Source: SHVZ01 sp041906305
GTDB lineage: Bacteria; Pseudomonadota; Alphaproteobacteria; SHVZ01
DNA: 64,000 bases
Reading direction: 5' to 3'
Assembly (NCBI GenBank): GCA_041906305.1
Contig: JAYRJL010000002.1
Coordinates: forward strand, 62,001-126,000
Below, in pieces: positions 17,441 to 26,634 of the stretch. The notes beneath the pieces were generated by a model, which was not told the origin of the DNA, did no database searches, and saw only the letters and a program-made list of their open reading frames with translations. The position numbers were made by a program, and so were the translations under genes. How positions within the stretch are numbered: the first letter of the stretch is position 1; each line of letters begins with the position of its first letter.

Positions 17441-18508
17441 ATGGCGACCGTCGATATCCGCGGCGTACATAAGGCTTTCGGGCCCACCAAGGTCATCCAC
17501 GGCGTCGACATCGCGATCGAGGACGAGGAGTTCGTCGTCCTGGTCGGTCCGTCCGGCTGCGGCAAGTCCACGCTGCTCAGGATGATCGCTGGCCTGGAAC
17601 AGATCTCCGATGGCGAGATCGCGATCGGCGGGCGGGTGGTCAACGACATCGCGCCGAAGGACCGGGACATCGCGATGGTGTTCCAGAACTACGCGCTCTA
17701 CCCGCACATGACCGTCTATGACAACATGGCCTTCAGCCTGAAGCTGCGGAAGGCCGAGAAGTCGCTGATCGACCAGCGCGTGCGCCAGGCGGCCGACATC
17801 CTCGGACTCAATCCCTATCTCGAACGCTATCCGCGCCAGCTCTCGGGCGGTCAGCGTCAGCGTGTCGCCATGGGGCGTGCCATCGTCCGCGATCCGCAGG
17901 TGTTCCTGTTCGACGAACCGCTGTCGAACCTGGACGCCAAGCTCCGCGTGCAGATGCGCACCGAGATCAAGGCGCTGCACCAGCGGCTCAAGACCACGTC
18001 GATCTACGTGACCCACGACCAGGTCGAGGCGATGACGATGGCCGACCGCATCGTCGTCATGCATGACGGCATCGTCGAGCAGGTGGGATCCCCGCTCGAG
18101 CTCTACGACAACCCGGCCAACACCTTCGTCGCGGGCTTCATCGGCTCGCCGGCGATGAACTTCTTCCAGGGCACGCTGCGCCGGAACGCCGGCATCTGGG
18201 TCGAGGCCGACGACGGCACCAAGCTTCCGGCCCCCGGCGAGGTCGGCGGATCCGACGGCCAGAAGGTCGTCTACGGCGTCCGCCCCGAGCATCTCACCCT
18301 CTCGGGCGGATCGAACGGGGTCCCTGCGAAGGTCGAGGTGGTCGAGCCGACCGGCGCCGATACACTGGTCTTCTCCAAGATCGCCGGCGTGCACACCTGC
18401 GCGGTCTTCTCCGAGCGCCACGAGTTCCATCCGGGCCAGGAGATCCGGCTGCAGCCGCGCCTGGACGTCGTGCATCTGTTCGACGCCGCGTCCGGCAAGC
18501 ACCTGTAA
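17441..18508 (+). CDS. Sugar ABC transporter ATP-binding protein (UgpC/MsmK type)
   Basis: A 355-residue importer ATPase. Walker A GPSGCGKST is at 36-44, the signature LSGGQ at 134-138 and Walker B VFLFDEP at 154-160. The C-terminal third is an OB-type regulatory (TOBE) domain, seen in MalK-like sugar ATPases. It starts the importer module with a binding protein and two permeases behind it. Because a second sugar importer at 54.6-57.7 kb lacks an ATPase, this protein could serve both, as known for MsmK-type ATPases in other bacteria; that is inference. Confidence 0.93.
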   Translation: MATVDIRGVHKAFGPTKVIHGVDIAIEDEEFVVLVGPSGCGKSTLLRMIAGLEQISDGEIAIGGRVVNDIAPKDRDIAMVFQNYALYPHMTVYDNMAFSLKLRKAEKSLIDQRVRQAADILGLNPYLERYPRQLSGGQRQRVAMGRAIVRDPQVFLFDEPLSNLDAKLRVQMRTEIKALHQRLKTTSIYVTHDQVEAMTMADRIVVMHDGIVEQVGSPLELYDNPANTFVAGFIGSPAMNFFQGTLRRNAGIWVEADDGTKLPAPGEVGGSDGQKVVYGVRPEHLTLSGGSNGVPAKVEVVEPTGADTLVFSKIAGVHTCAVFSERHEFHPGQEIRLQPRLDVVHLFDAASGKHL

Positions 18509-18580
18509 GAGCAAACGCGTCCAAGAAAGAAGAAGCGTTAAGAGGGCCCGCATAGACGTTTAAAAACAGGAGGAAACACG

Positions 18581-19897
18581 ATGTCTGACTTCAACAGGCG
18601 AGACGTAATGAAGATCGGCGTCGGCTTGGCCGCGGGATCCGCCCTCGGCGGACCGGCGCTGGCCCAGTCGGCTCCCGAATGGAAGATCCAGCCTGAGAAG
18701 GGCGCCAGCCTCCGCGTCATGCGGCCGGCCAAGTTCGTCCAGGGCGACGAGACTCTGTTCCTCGAGAACACCGCCAAGTACGAGAAGATGACCGGCGTGA
18801 AGGTCCGGGTCGACTCCGAAGGCTGGGAAGACCTGGTTCCGAAATCCGCGGTCGCGGCCAACGTCGGCAAGGGTCCGGACGTCGTCTACGGGTGGCACGA
18901 CAACGTCCACCAATACCCCGACAAGGTCGTCAATCTGAACGACGTCGCCAACTACCTCGGCGCCAAGTACGGCGGCTGGTACGACCTCGCCCAGAAGTAC
19001 GGCAAGAAGGGCAACAACTGGATCTCGATCCCGCTCGGCGCCTCGGGCTCGAAGATGGTCTATCGCAAGTCGATGCTGAAGGCCGCCGGCTACGATGCCG
19101 TGCCCAAGGACTTCCCGGGCTTCCTCAAGATGGCCCAGGACCTCAAGGCCAAGAACACGCCGATCGGCTTCGCGCTCGGCAACGCCATCGGCGACGCCAA
19201 CGGCTGGTGCCACTGGGTGCTCTGGGGCCACGGCGCCAAGATGGTTAACGAGAAGGACCAGGTGACGCTGAACAGCCCGGAGACCGTCGCCGCGCTCGAA
19301 TACGTCAAGAAGCTCTACGACACCTTCATCCCCGGCACGCTCAGCTGGCTCGATCCGTCGAACAACAAGGCCTTCCTCGACGGACAGATCTCGCTGACCG
19401 CGAACGGCATCTCGGTCTACTACGCGGCGAAGACCGCGACGGATCCCAAGCTGAAGGAGATGGCGGCCGACATCGAGCACGCCTCGTTCCCGATCGGCCC
19501 GGTCGGCAAGCCGTCCGAGTCCTGCAGCATGGTCCCCGCCTACGTGTTCAAGTACTCGAAGTACCCGAACGCGGCGAAGGACTACATCCGCTTCATGATG
19601 GAGAAGGAGCAGTACGAGCCCTGGCTGGAGGCCTCGATCGGCTACTGGGGTCACCCGCTCAAGTTCTACGAGAACAACAAGATCTGGACGGTCGACCCCA
19701 AGCACACGCCGTACAACTCGGTGATCAAGAACGCGCTGTGGCTGGGCTACGCAGGCTCTCTCGGCTACGCCTCGGCCGGCGCGCTCGCCGACTACATCAT
19801 CGTCACGATGTTCGCGTCCGTCGCCTCCGGCGCCAAGTCGCCGACGGAAGCCGCGGCCGAAGCGCACAAGCGGGTCGAGCGCTACTACAAGATCTGA
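18581..19897 (+). CDS. Family 1 extracellular sugar-binding protein
   Basis: A 438-residue periplasmic binding protein for the adjacent importer. The N-terminus carries a twin-arginine-like signal (NRRDVMKIGVG) followed by a hydrophobic stretch and a cut near GGPALAQ, so Tat export is likely. The mature part has the YEKMTGVKVRVD and GPDVVYGWHD segments of family 1 solute-binding proteins and many aromatic residues. A strong AGGAGG ribosome-binding site precedes the ATG. Ligand unknown; the dehydratase upstream suggests a pentose, sugar acid or oligosaccharide. Confidence 0.9.
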   Translation: MSDFNRRDVMKIGVGLAAGSALGGPALAQSAPEWKIQPEKGASLRVMRPAKFVQGDETLFLENTAKYEKMTGVKVRVDSEGWEDLVPKSAVAANVGKGPDVVYGWHDNVHQYPDKVVNLNDVANYLGAKYGGWYDLAQKYGKKGNNWISIPLGASGSKMVYRKSMLKAAGYDAVPKDFPGFLKMAQDLKAKNTPIGFALGNAIGDANGWCHWVLWGHGAKMVNEKDQVTLNSPETVAALEYVKKLYDTFIPGTLSWLDPSNNKAFLDGQISLTANGISVYYAAKTATDPKLKEMAADIEHASFPIGPVGKPSESCSMVPAYVFKYSKYPNAAKDYIRFMMEKEQYEPWLEASIGYWGHPLKFYENNKIWTVDPKHTPYNSVIKNALWLGYAGSLGYASAGALADYIIVTMFASVASGAKSPTEAAAEAHKRVERYYKI

Positions 19898-19967
19898 TCG
19901 GACGGGTATCGACGGGCGCGGGGCCTCCGGCCTCGCGCCCCTTCCCGCTTCGCTTCAGGGATCCTTG

Positions 19968-20915
19968 ATGGCAACCGCCGCGCTCAACCGGACGGGCAGC
20001 ATCGTCCGCAAGCCGCTTGTCGAACTCCTCGACAACCGGAACGTCCTTTCCGTCATCTGCATGGCGCCGGCGGCGATCCTGCTGCTGGCGTTTCTCACCT
20101 ATCCCCTCGGCCTCGGCATCTGGCTCGGATTCACCGACACCAAGATCGGCCGGCCGGGCGTCTTCGTCGGGTTCGAGAACTACATCTCGCTGTTCGACGA
20201 CAGCGTCTTCTGGCTCGTCGTCTTCAACACGGTCCTCTACACCGCGGTCGCGACCGTCCTGAAGTTCGGCCTCGGCCTCTATCTCGCGCTGCTCCTGAAC
20301 AACCACATGCCGTTCAAGGCGATCATCCGCGCGATCATCCTGCTTCCCTACATCATCCCGACCGTGCTCTCGGCGATCGCCTTCTGGTGGATCTACGACG
20401 CGCAGTTCTCGATCCTCAGCTACATCCTCCAGAACCTCGGGCTGATCGACCAGTACATCGACTTCCTCGGCAAGCCCGCGAACGCGCGCGCCTCGCTGAT
20501 CGCGGCCAACGTCTGGCGCGGCATCCCCTTCGTCGCGATCTGCCTGCTGGCCGGCCTGCAGACGATCTCGCCCTCGCTCTACGAGGCGGCGGCGCTCGAC
20601 GGCGCGACGCCCTGGCAGCGCTTCCGGCACGTCACCGTGCCGATGCTGATGCCGATCCTCTCGATCGTGCTGACCTTCTCGGTTCTCTTCACCTTCACCG
20701 ACTTCCAGCTGATCTACGCGATCACCAGAGGCGGCCCGGTCAACTCCACTCACCTGATGGCCACCTTGGCCTTCCAGCGCGCCATCCCCGGCGGCCAGCT
20801 GGGCGAAGGCGCGGCGATCGCGACCGCGATGATCCCCTTCCTGGTGGCGGCGACGCTGTCGAGCTACTTCGGCCTTCAGCGGCGCAAGTGGCAGCAGGGT
20901 GAACGCGATGACTGA
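19968..20915 (+). CDS. Sugar ABC transporter permease (MalF type)
   Basis: A 315-residue inner-membrane permease with six predicted transmembrane segments. The cytoplasmic EAA loop reads YEAAALDGATPWQRFRHVTVP, the docking site for the ATPase. Start at ATG 19968 with AGGGA upstream; a TTG lies directly before it. The stop overlaps the second permease by eight bases. Together with the neighbours it forms a complete MalFGK2-like importer. Confidence 0.93.
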   Translation: MATAALNRTGSIVRKPLVELLDNRNVLSVICMAPAAILLLAFLTYPLGLGIWLGFTDTKIGRPGVFVGFENYISLFDDSVFWLVVFNTVLYTAVATVLKFGLGLYLALLLNNHMPFKAIIRAIILLPYIIPTVLSAIAFWWIYDAQFSILSYILQNLGLIDQYIDFLGKPANARASLIAANVWRGIPFVAICLLAGLQTISPSLYEAAALDGATPWQRFRHVTVPMLMPILSIVLTFSVLFTFTDFQLIYAITRGGPVNSTHLMATLAFQRAIPGGQLGEGAAIATAMIPFLVAATLSSYFGLQRRKWQQGERDD

Positions 20916-21801
20916 TACCGCCGTTCGCGAGGTGAAGACCGCCGACTCCACCGGCATGGACTACCTGAACACGCTGCCCCGGCGGCTGGTGACGGTCTAC
21001 GTACCGCTCATCGTGTTCATCGTCGTGCTTCTGTTCCCGTTCTACTGGATGGGGGTCACGACCTTCAAACCGAACGAGGAGCTCTACAGCCTCCGGGAAC
21101 ACAACCCCTTCCTGATCAAGAGCCCGACCCTCGCCAACATCAACAAGCTGCTCTTCCAGACCAACTATCCGGAGTGGCTTTTCAACACGATGGTCGTCGC
21201 GGTGGCGGCGACCGCGCTCTCGATCTTCGCCAGCGTGCTCGCCGCCTACGCGATCACGCGCCTTCGGTTCAGGGGCGCGCAGACCGTAGGTCTGCTGATC
21301 TTCCTGGCGTACCTGGTGCCGCCTTCGATCCTGTTCATCCCGCTCGCCACCATGGTCTACGGGCTCGGCATCTACGATACGAGCTGGGCGCTGATCCTGA
21401 CCTACCCGACCTTCCTGATCCCGTTCTGCACCTGGCTCCTGATCGGCTACTTCAAGTCCATCCCCTACGAGCTCGAGGAATGCGCGCTGATCGACGGCGC
21501 CACGCGCATTCAGATCCTCTGGCGGATCACGCTGCCGCTGGCGGTGCCGGGCCTGATCTCGGCCGGCATCTTCGCCTTCACGCTGTCGTGGAACGAGTTC
21601 ATCTACGCCCTCGCCTTCATCTCCTCCTCGGAGGAGAAGACCGTGCCTGTCGGCGTGTTGACCCAGCTGGTCGAGGGCGACGTCTACCACTGGGGCGCGC
21701 TCATGGCCGGTGCGCTGTTCGGCTCGCTGCCGGTGGCGATCCTCTACTCGTTCTTCGTCGAGTACTACGTCTCGAGCCTGACCGGTGCCGTGAAAGAATA
21801 A
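20908..21801 (+). CDS. Sugar ABC transporter permease (MalG type)
   Basis: A 297-residue inner-membrane permease with six hydrophobic segments. The EAA loop reads YELEECALIDGATRIQILWR and is followed by the conserved ITLPLAVPGLISAGIFAFTL helix. A start at GTG 20899 is possible, but ATG 20908 has a better spaced AGGG and is preferred. It is the last gene of the sugar module; an orphan receiver gene follows after 92 bases. Confidence 0.93.
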   Translation: MTDTAVREVKTADSTGMDYLNTLPRRLVTVYVPLIVFIVVLLFPFYWMGVTTFKPNEELYSLREHNPFLIKSPTLANINKLLFQTNYPEWLFNTMVVAVAATALSIFASVLAAYAITRLRFRGAQTVGLLIFLAYLVPPSILFIPLATMVYGLGIYDTSWALILTYPTFLIPFCTWLLIGYFKSIPYELEECALIDGATRIQILWRITLPLAVPGLISAGIFAFTLSWNEFIYALAFISSSEEKTVPVGVLTQLVEGDVYHWGALMAGALFGSLPVAILYSFFVEYYVSSLTGAVKE

Positions 21802-21893
21802 CCGTTCGGTCATTAACCAACGGAACCGTTCTTCTTCCGCAGTCCCGTATTCCGGCCTCGCGGCAGCGCGGTCATGTGCTATGGCACGGGCCG

Positions 21894-22301
21894 ATGAGCG
21901 AGTTCGCCAACATCAGGATCCTGCTGATCGAGGATCAGCTGTTCATCCGCTCGATGATGGCGCGGATGCTGAACGGCATCGGCTTCAAGGAGATCCTGCA
22001 GGCACGCGACGGCAAGGAGGCGATTGACCTGATCTCCGCCGATCGCGCGTTCGTCGACGTGATCCTCTGCGATCTCAAGATGCCGAACATGGACGGCTTC
22101 GAGTTCCTGACCAAGCTCCGGGAGCTGCCGACCGGAAGCGCTCAGGTCCCGGTCGTGATGCTGACCGCCTCCAGCGATCCCGAGACCGTGCACAAGCTCA
22201 AGGGTCTCGGAATTGCCGGCTACATCGTCAAGCCAGCCTCGACCCAGATGGTGGTCGAGCGCGTCCGCATCGCCCTCAAGGCCGCCAAGAAGGCAAATTG
22301 A
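21894..22301 (+). CDS. Single-domain response regulator (CheY-like)
   Basis: A 135-residue receiver domain with no output domain. Acidic pair Glu13-Asp14 (LLIEDQ), phospho-acceptor Asp60 (VILCDLKMP), Thr91 (VVMLTASS) and Lys113 (YIVKPAS) are all present, so it should be phosphorylated. No kinase is adjacent; the large PAS kinase at 39.5 kb is an orphan on the same contig and a conceivable partner. Single-domain regulators in alphaproteobacteria often act in motility, phosphorelays or the general stress response. It sits directly before the cobalamin riboswitch, with an independent transcript. Confidence 0.92.
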   Translation: MSEFANIRILLIEDQLFIRSMMARMLNGIGFKEILQARDGKEAIDLISADRAFVDVILCDLKMPNMDGFEFLTKLRELPTGSAQVPVVMLTASSDPETVHKLKGLGIAGYIVKPASTQMVVERVRIALKAAKKAN

Positions 22302-22324
22302 CCCGGCCCGGCGCGGACGCGTAG

Positions 22325-22553
22325 CATCCGGCCCGGACGGTTCCCCCAAAAGGGGATCAAAAGGGAACGCGGTAGGAGCCCTCGCTTCGATCCGTGGCTG
22401 CCCCCGCAACTGTGAGCGGCGAGTCTTCCGTCATCGTGCCACTGGGCTTCCTCGGCCCGGGAAGGCGACGGCAAGGCAGAGAGCCGCGAGCCAGGAAACC
22501 TGCCGTCCGACGTGGTCACTTAGCGAAGCCGACGGGCGGGGTGCCCTGACGGT
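22325..22553 (+). promoter_or_regulatory. Cobalamin riboswitch upstream of the BtuFCD-like operon
   Basis: The conserved core is readable: GGTTCCC near 22339, AAAAGGGAACGCGGT near 22358, the L5 loop CCCCCGCAAC near 22401 and the B12 box GAGCCAGGAAACCTGCC at 22488-22504. After the box, a hairpin near 22528-22553 presents GCGGGG in its loop, which is the perfect complement of CCCCGC in L5, the known kissing interaction of this class. The aptamer therefore looks complete, and binding of a corrinoid should repress the following importer genes. Confidence 0.93.
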
Positions 22554-22589
22554 AGCGAGCCGGTTGTCGCGACGACCCGGCAAGCTCGT

Positions 22590-22620
22590 TCGCGGTGACG
22601 GCCACATCGCACCGCGAGGA
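22590..22620 (+). promoter_or_regulatory. Riboswitch expression platform: hairpin at the ribosome-binding site
   Basis: Perfect eight-base arms TCGCGGTG (22590-22597) and CACCGCGA (22610-22617). The second arm runs into GAGGA (22616-22620), the only Shine-Dalgarno-like site before the ATG at 22625. This fits translational rather than transcriptional control. The same arrangement recurs before btuB at 32394-32422. Confidence 0.7.
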
Positions 22621-22624
22621 TTCC

Positions 22625-23746
22625 ATGCGTCGTTCCCTTCATCGCCGAACATTCCTGTCCGCCTGCGCGGCTCTCGTCGCGCTCGCCCTTCCCGCCGTCG
22701 CCGCGCCGCTCAAGGTCACCGACGTGCTCGGCCGCGAGGTCACCGTCGAGCTGCCGGCGAAGCGCATCATGCTGGGCTTCTACTTCGAGGACTTCCTCGC
22801 CGTCGGCGGATCCGAGGCGATGGATCGCGTCGTCGGCATCTCCAAGGCCGCCTGGAAAGACTGGCGCCCGCAGAACTGGGAAGTGCACGTGGCGAAGCGC
22901 CCGTCGCTCGACCAGCTGGTCGATGTCGGCGAGGTCGAGGTCAACACCTTCTCGGTCGAGAAGGTCATAGCACTCAAGCCCGACCTCGTGATCCTCGGCG
23001 ACTGGCAGGTGAAGGGCATCGGCGCCGACTTCAACCGCCTCGTCTCGCTCGGCATTCCCGTGATCGTCGTGGACTACCACGCCCAGACGCTGGAGAAGCA
23101 TCTCGCCAGCACCCGCGTGCTGGGACAGGTGCTCGGCACCGAGGATCGCGCCGCCGCGATCAACAAGGAATACCAGGACACGGTCACGCTGATCCGTGAG
23201 CGCGTCGCCAAGGCCGGCAAGCCGCAGCCGCGCATCTACATCGAGCTCGGCAACAAGGGACCGGCCGAGCAGGGCGTCAGCTACGGCGACCACATGTGGG
23301 GCGCGATTGCGCTGACCGCGGGCGGCGCCAACATCACCCGCGAGGTGGTGAAGACCTGGGCGCCGGTCTCGCCTGAGCAGGTGCTGGCGGCGAAGCCGGA
23401 GGTGATCCTGATCGCAGGATCGGAGTGGCGGAAGCACGCGACCGCGCAGCTCATGGGCGAGGGCGTCACGCCTGACGAGGCCCGCGCTCGCCTCGCCGGC
23501 TTCACCAGGCGGCCCGGCTGGGCCGACCTGCCGGCGGTCAAGACCAACCGCGTGCACGCCGTCTATCACGGGGCCTCGCGCACGATCCCCGATCACGCCT
23601 CGCTGCAATACGTCGCCAAGGTCCTCTATCCGGAGCTGTTCGCGGACCTCGATCCCGAGGCGACCTATCAGAACTTCTACAGGAAGTACCTGCCGATCGA
23701 GCCCAAGGGGACCTTCATGATCAATCTTTCCGGCGGCAAAGTTTGA
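22625..23746 (+). CDS. Periplasmic corrinoid-type binding protein (BtuF-like)
   Basis: A 373-residue solute-binding protein of the helical-backbone (cobalamin/siderophore) class. The N-terminus HRRTFLSACAALVALALP looks like a twin-arginine signal, with a cut near AVAAP. The mature part begins with a TDVLGREVTVELPAKRI segment typical of BtuF/FhuD-like proteins. A longer frame starts at 22595, but ATG 22625 has GAGGA in front. The upstream cobalamin riboswitch and the FecCD-type permease downstream support corrinoid as ligand; heme or siderophore remain possible on fold alone. Confidence 0.87.
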   Translation: MRRSLHRRTFLSACAALVALALPAVAAPLKVTDVLGREVTVELPAKRIMLGFYFEDFLAVGGSEAMDRVVGISKAAWKDWRPQNWEVHVAKRPSLDQLVDVGEVEVNTFSVEKVIALKPDLVILGDWQVKGIGADFNRLVSLGIPVIVVDYHAQTLEKHLASTRVLGQVLGTEDRAAAINKEYQDTVTLIRERVAKAGKPQPRIYIELGNKGPAEQGVSYGDHMWGAIALTAGGANITREVVKTWAPVSPEQVLAAKPEVILIAGSEWRKHATAQLMGEGVTPDEARARLAGFTRRPGWADLPAVKTNRVHAVYHGASRTIPDHASLQYVAKVLYPELFADLDPEATYQNFYRKYLPIEPKGTFMINLSGGKV

Positions 23747-23756
23747 GTATCGACGC

Positions 23757-24803
23757 GTGAACGGGGCCGTCCAACACGCGATCGCTATGCACCGGCGCGC
23801 CGAGCGCCGGCGCATGGTCGCGTTCTTCGGCCTGGCCGTGGTCCTCGGCGGCCTGCTGGTCCTCGACATCGCGACCGGCCCGGCGCTGATCCGCATCGAG
23901 GACGTGATCGCGACACTGCTCGGCCCGGCCGAGGCCGACACCATGCTCCGCGCGATCGTCTGGGACCTGCGCCTGCCGATGGCGCTGATGGCGCTGACCG
24001 TCGGCGTGGCGCTCGGCGCCAGCGGCGCCACCATGCAGACGCTGCTCGACAACCCGCTGGCGAGTCCCTACACGCTCGGCCTCGCCGCCGCCGCCGGCTT
24101 CGGCGCGTCGCTCTGCATACAGAACGGCGGCTGGGGGCTGAACCCCAGCTTTATCGTGCCGGTCTGCGCCTTCGTCTTCGCCTGCCTCGCCTCGGCGACG
24201 ATCTACGGCGTCGGCAACATACGCGGCATGGGCACCGACACCATGGTGCTGGCCGGGATCGCCCTTCTCTTCATGTTCCATTCGCTGCAGTCGCTTCTGC
24301 AGTTCCGCGCCACGCCCGAGGTCGGCCAGCAGATCGTGTTCTGGCTGTTCGGCAGCCTCGCCAAGGCGACCTGGACCAGCGTCCAGATCACCGCCGTCGC
24401 CTGCCTCATCGGATTGCCGATGCTGATGCGGGAATCCTGGAAGATGACGGCGCTTCGCCTCGGCGAGCAGCGGGCCCGCGCGCTCGGCGTCAACGTGATG
24501 TGGCTCAGATTCGTGACGATCGCGCTGATCTCGTTCATGACCGCGACCGCGATCAGCTTCGTCGGAACCATCGGCTTCATCGGGCTCGTCGCCCCTCACC
24601 TCTCGCGCTTCTTCGTCGGCGAGGACCAGCGCTTTCTGCTGCCGATGTCAGGGCTGGTCGGCGCCCTTCTCCTCTCGGCCGCCTCGGTGATCTCGAAGAT
24701 CCTGATGCCGGGCGTGCTGGTGCCGGTCGGCATCGTGACCGCCGTGGTCGGCGTGCCGTTCTTCTTCCACCTGATCCTGTCGCGCCGGCGGATCGGCATC
24801 TGA
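23757..24803 (+). CDS. FecCD/BtuC family ABC transporter permease
   Basis: A 348-residue integral membrane permease with about ten hydrophobic segments. The LGASGATMQTLLDNPLASPY motif after the third helix and FVGTIGFIGLVAPHLSR near the C-terminus are diagnostic for the BtuC/FecCD family. The start may be GTG 23757 or ATG 23787; I kept the first because it is ten bases after the previous stop. The stop overlaps the ATPase start (TGATG). Second component of the corrinoid importer. Confidence 0.92.
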   Translation: MNGAVQHAIAMHRRAERRRMVAFFGLAVVLGGLLVLDIATGPALIRIEDVIATLLGPAEADTMLRAIVWDLRLPMALMALTVGVALGASGATMQTLLDNPLASPYTLGLAAAAGFGASLCIQNGGWGLNPSFIVPVCAFVFACLASATIYGVGNIRGMGTDTMVLAGIALLFMFHSLQSLLQFRATPEVGQQIVFWLFGSLAKATWTSVQITAVACLIGLPMLMRESWKMTALRLGEQRARALGVNVMWLRFVTIALISFMTATAISFVGTIGFIGLVAPHLSRFFVGEDQRFLLPMSGLVGALLLSAASVISKILMPGVLVPVGIVTAVVGVPFFFHLILSRRRIGI

Positions 24804-25573
24804 TGCTGCAGGTCCGCGACCTCACGCTGGCCCATGGCGACCTCAAGGTCGTCGGCGGCCTCGAGCTCGCCTTCCGCGAAGGCGAGGTGACCGCGCTGGT
24901 CGGCCCCAACGGCGCCGGCAAGTCGACGTTGCTCCGCGCCCTGTTCGGCGAGCACCGGCCGAAATCGGGCGACATCCTGCTCGATGGCGCCAACCTCGCC
25001 ACGCGCACGCTGCGATCCTGGCAGTCGGCCATCGGCTACATGCCGCAGGACAACCGCGGCCGCATGGGCCTGTCGGCGATGGAGACCGTGCTGCTGGGTT
25101 CGCTCGAACGGCTCACCATGCATGTGCCGGAGGAAGAGCTTCGTCGCGCCGCGACCGCGCTCGACCAGTTCGGCCTGGCCGAGGTCTCGCACCGCTCGCT
25201 CGACGAGCTCAGCGGCGGTCAGAAGCAGCTCGTGTTCTTCGCCCAGGCTCTCCTGCGCGATCCGCGCGTGATGCTGCTCGACGAGCCGGTCAGCGCCCTC
25301 GACCTTCGTCATCAGCATCTGCTGATGGAGGACGTCCAGCGCCTCTGCCGCGAGCGGAAGATGATCACCGTGGTCGTGCTGCACGACCTCAACCTCGCCG
25401 CACGCTTCGCCGACCGGCTGGTCATGCTGTGCCCCGACATGACCTGGGTCGACGGCACCGCCCGCTCGGTGCTCGACGAGGAACTGCTCAGCCGCGTCTA
25501 CGGCGTCGAGACCCGTGTCGGCGTCGACGAAGCTGGCTACCCCTGGATCCAGGTCCGCGGCGCCAAGCGTTAG
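24803..25573 (+). CDS. BtuD-like ABC transporter ATP-binding protein
   Basis: A 256-residue ATPase. Walker A GPNGAGKST at 34-42, the signature in LDELSGGQKQLVFFAQ and Walker B VMLLDEPVSALDLRH are intact. This set of motifs matches FecE/BtuD-type ATPases. Start ATG 24803 overlaps the permease stop. The gene ends tail to tail with the Ldh2-family gene, sharing four bases. It completes a three-gene importer under the cobalamin riboswitch. Confidence 0.93.
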   Translation: MLQVRDLTLAHGDLKVVGGLELAFREGEVTALVGPNGAGKSTLLRALFGEHRPKSGDILLDGANLATRTLRSWQSAIGYMPQDNRGRMGLSAMETVLLGSLERLTMHVPEEELRRAATALDQFGLAEVSHRSLDELSGGQKQLVFFAQALLRDPRVMLLDEPVSALDLRHQHLLMEDVQRLCRERKMITVVVLHDLNLAARFADRLVMLCPDMTWVDGTARSVLDEELLSRVYGVETRVGVDEAGYPWIQVRGAKR

Positions 25574-26634
25574 ACGGGCTTAGGCGCCTCGACGCCGAGC
25601 TTCTCGCACCAAGCCTTCAGGCCCGGCAGGATCGAGGGATGAAGGGCGACGCCCTTTGCCTGCTGCTCTGATTTGCGCGCGAGCGCGCCGTCGCCCGGCA
25701 CCTTGACCGCCGCATCGCCCGCCTTCACCGGCGCCGTCCGGCAGGAGTCGGCGAGCCAGCCGGTCTCGCGGGCGAAAGCCTCGGCGCCGCCGAAGGCCGC
25801 TGGATCGATCACCTCGATGAAGAGCGAGGCGCCCCAGCCGGTGGCCCCATCGGCCCTCCCATAGCCGCCGAGGCCCGAGGTCAGCGCCTCGACCATGAGC
25901 GCCAGCGCGTAGCCCTTGTGGCCGGCATCCATGCCGCCCAGCGGCAGCAGCGCGCCGGCCGGCTTCCGGAACATCACGCCCGGATCGTCGGTCGCCTCGC
26001 CCTCCGGCGACTTGAGCCAGGCCCCGGGCATCTTCGCGCCCTCGGCATTGCGGCGCGCGATCAGGCCGTTGGTGGTGATCGAGGTCGAGACGTCCATGAT
26101 CACTGGCCCTGACGCGGTCGGCCAGCCGGCGGACATCGGATTGGGCGTGAAGCGGCCGGCATTGCCGCCATGCGGCGCCACGCTGGCGACGGTGGGATCG
26201 CTCGAATAGAGGAGCCCGACGAGTCCCTGCGCCGTCACCTCGGGGAAGTAGGCGGCGAGACAGGCGATGTGGCCCGAGCGCCGCACCACCACGGTGCCGG
26301 TGCCGTAGGTCTTCGCCCGTTCGGCGGCGAGCGCGAAGCCCTTCCGCACGATCACCGGGCCCAGCAGGCGCTTGCCGTCCGGGGCCGCTTCCCAAACCAC
26401 GGCCGCCGGCCGGTCGGAGATGACGCCCGGCTCGCCCGACTTGGCGTAGCGGCCGGCTTCGAGCTCGGCGAGGTTCTGGTTGAGCAGCGCAAGCCCATGG
26501 GTCGTGTGCCCCATGAGATCGCCCTCGACCAGGACCTCGGCGGTGATCCGCGCGTGATCGGCCGCGACGCCAGCCTTGACCAGCATGGCCTCGGCGAAGC
26601 GGACCAGGTCGTCCGCGCGGTACCGTGTCGTCAT
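25570..26634 (-). CDS. Ldh2 (malate/L-lactate/L-sulfolactate dehydrogenase) family oxidoreductase
   Basis: A 354-residue NAD(P)-dependent enzyme of the Ldh2 fold, unrelated to Rossmann lactate dehydrogenases. Family motifs: GDLMGHTTHGL near the N-terminus, RRSGHIACLAAYF with the likely catalytic His, then NPMSAGWPTASGP and GMDAGHKGYALAL. The family includes malate, sulfolactate, ureidoglycolate and 2,3-diketogulonate dehydrogenases, so the substrate is not set. Its ATG overlaps the stop of the SDR gene (TGATG), so the two oxidoreductases likely act in one route. A much longer frame on this strand is an artefact. Confidence 0.87.
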   Translation of the reverse strand: MTTRYRADDLVRFAEAMLVKAGVAADHARITAEVLVEGDLMGHTTHGLALLNQNLAELEAGRYAKSGEPGVISDRPAAVVWEAAPDGKRLLGPVIVRKGFALAAERAKTYGTGTVVVRRSGHIACLAAYFPEVTAQGLVGLLYSSDPTVASVAPHGGNAGRFTPNPMSAGWPTASGPVIMDVSTSITTNGLIARRNAEGAKMPGAWLKSPEGEATDDPGVMFRKPAGALLPLGGMDAGHKGYALALMVEALTSGLGGYGRADGATGWGASLFIEVIDPAAFGGAEAFARETGWLADSCRTAPVKAGDAAVKVPGDGALARKSEQQAKGVALHPSILPGLKAWCEKLGVEAPKPV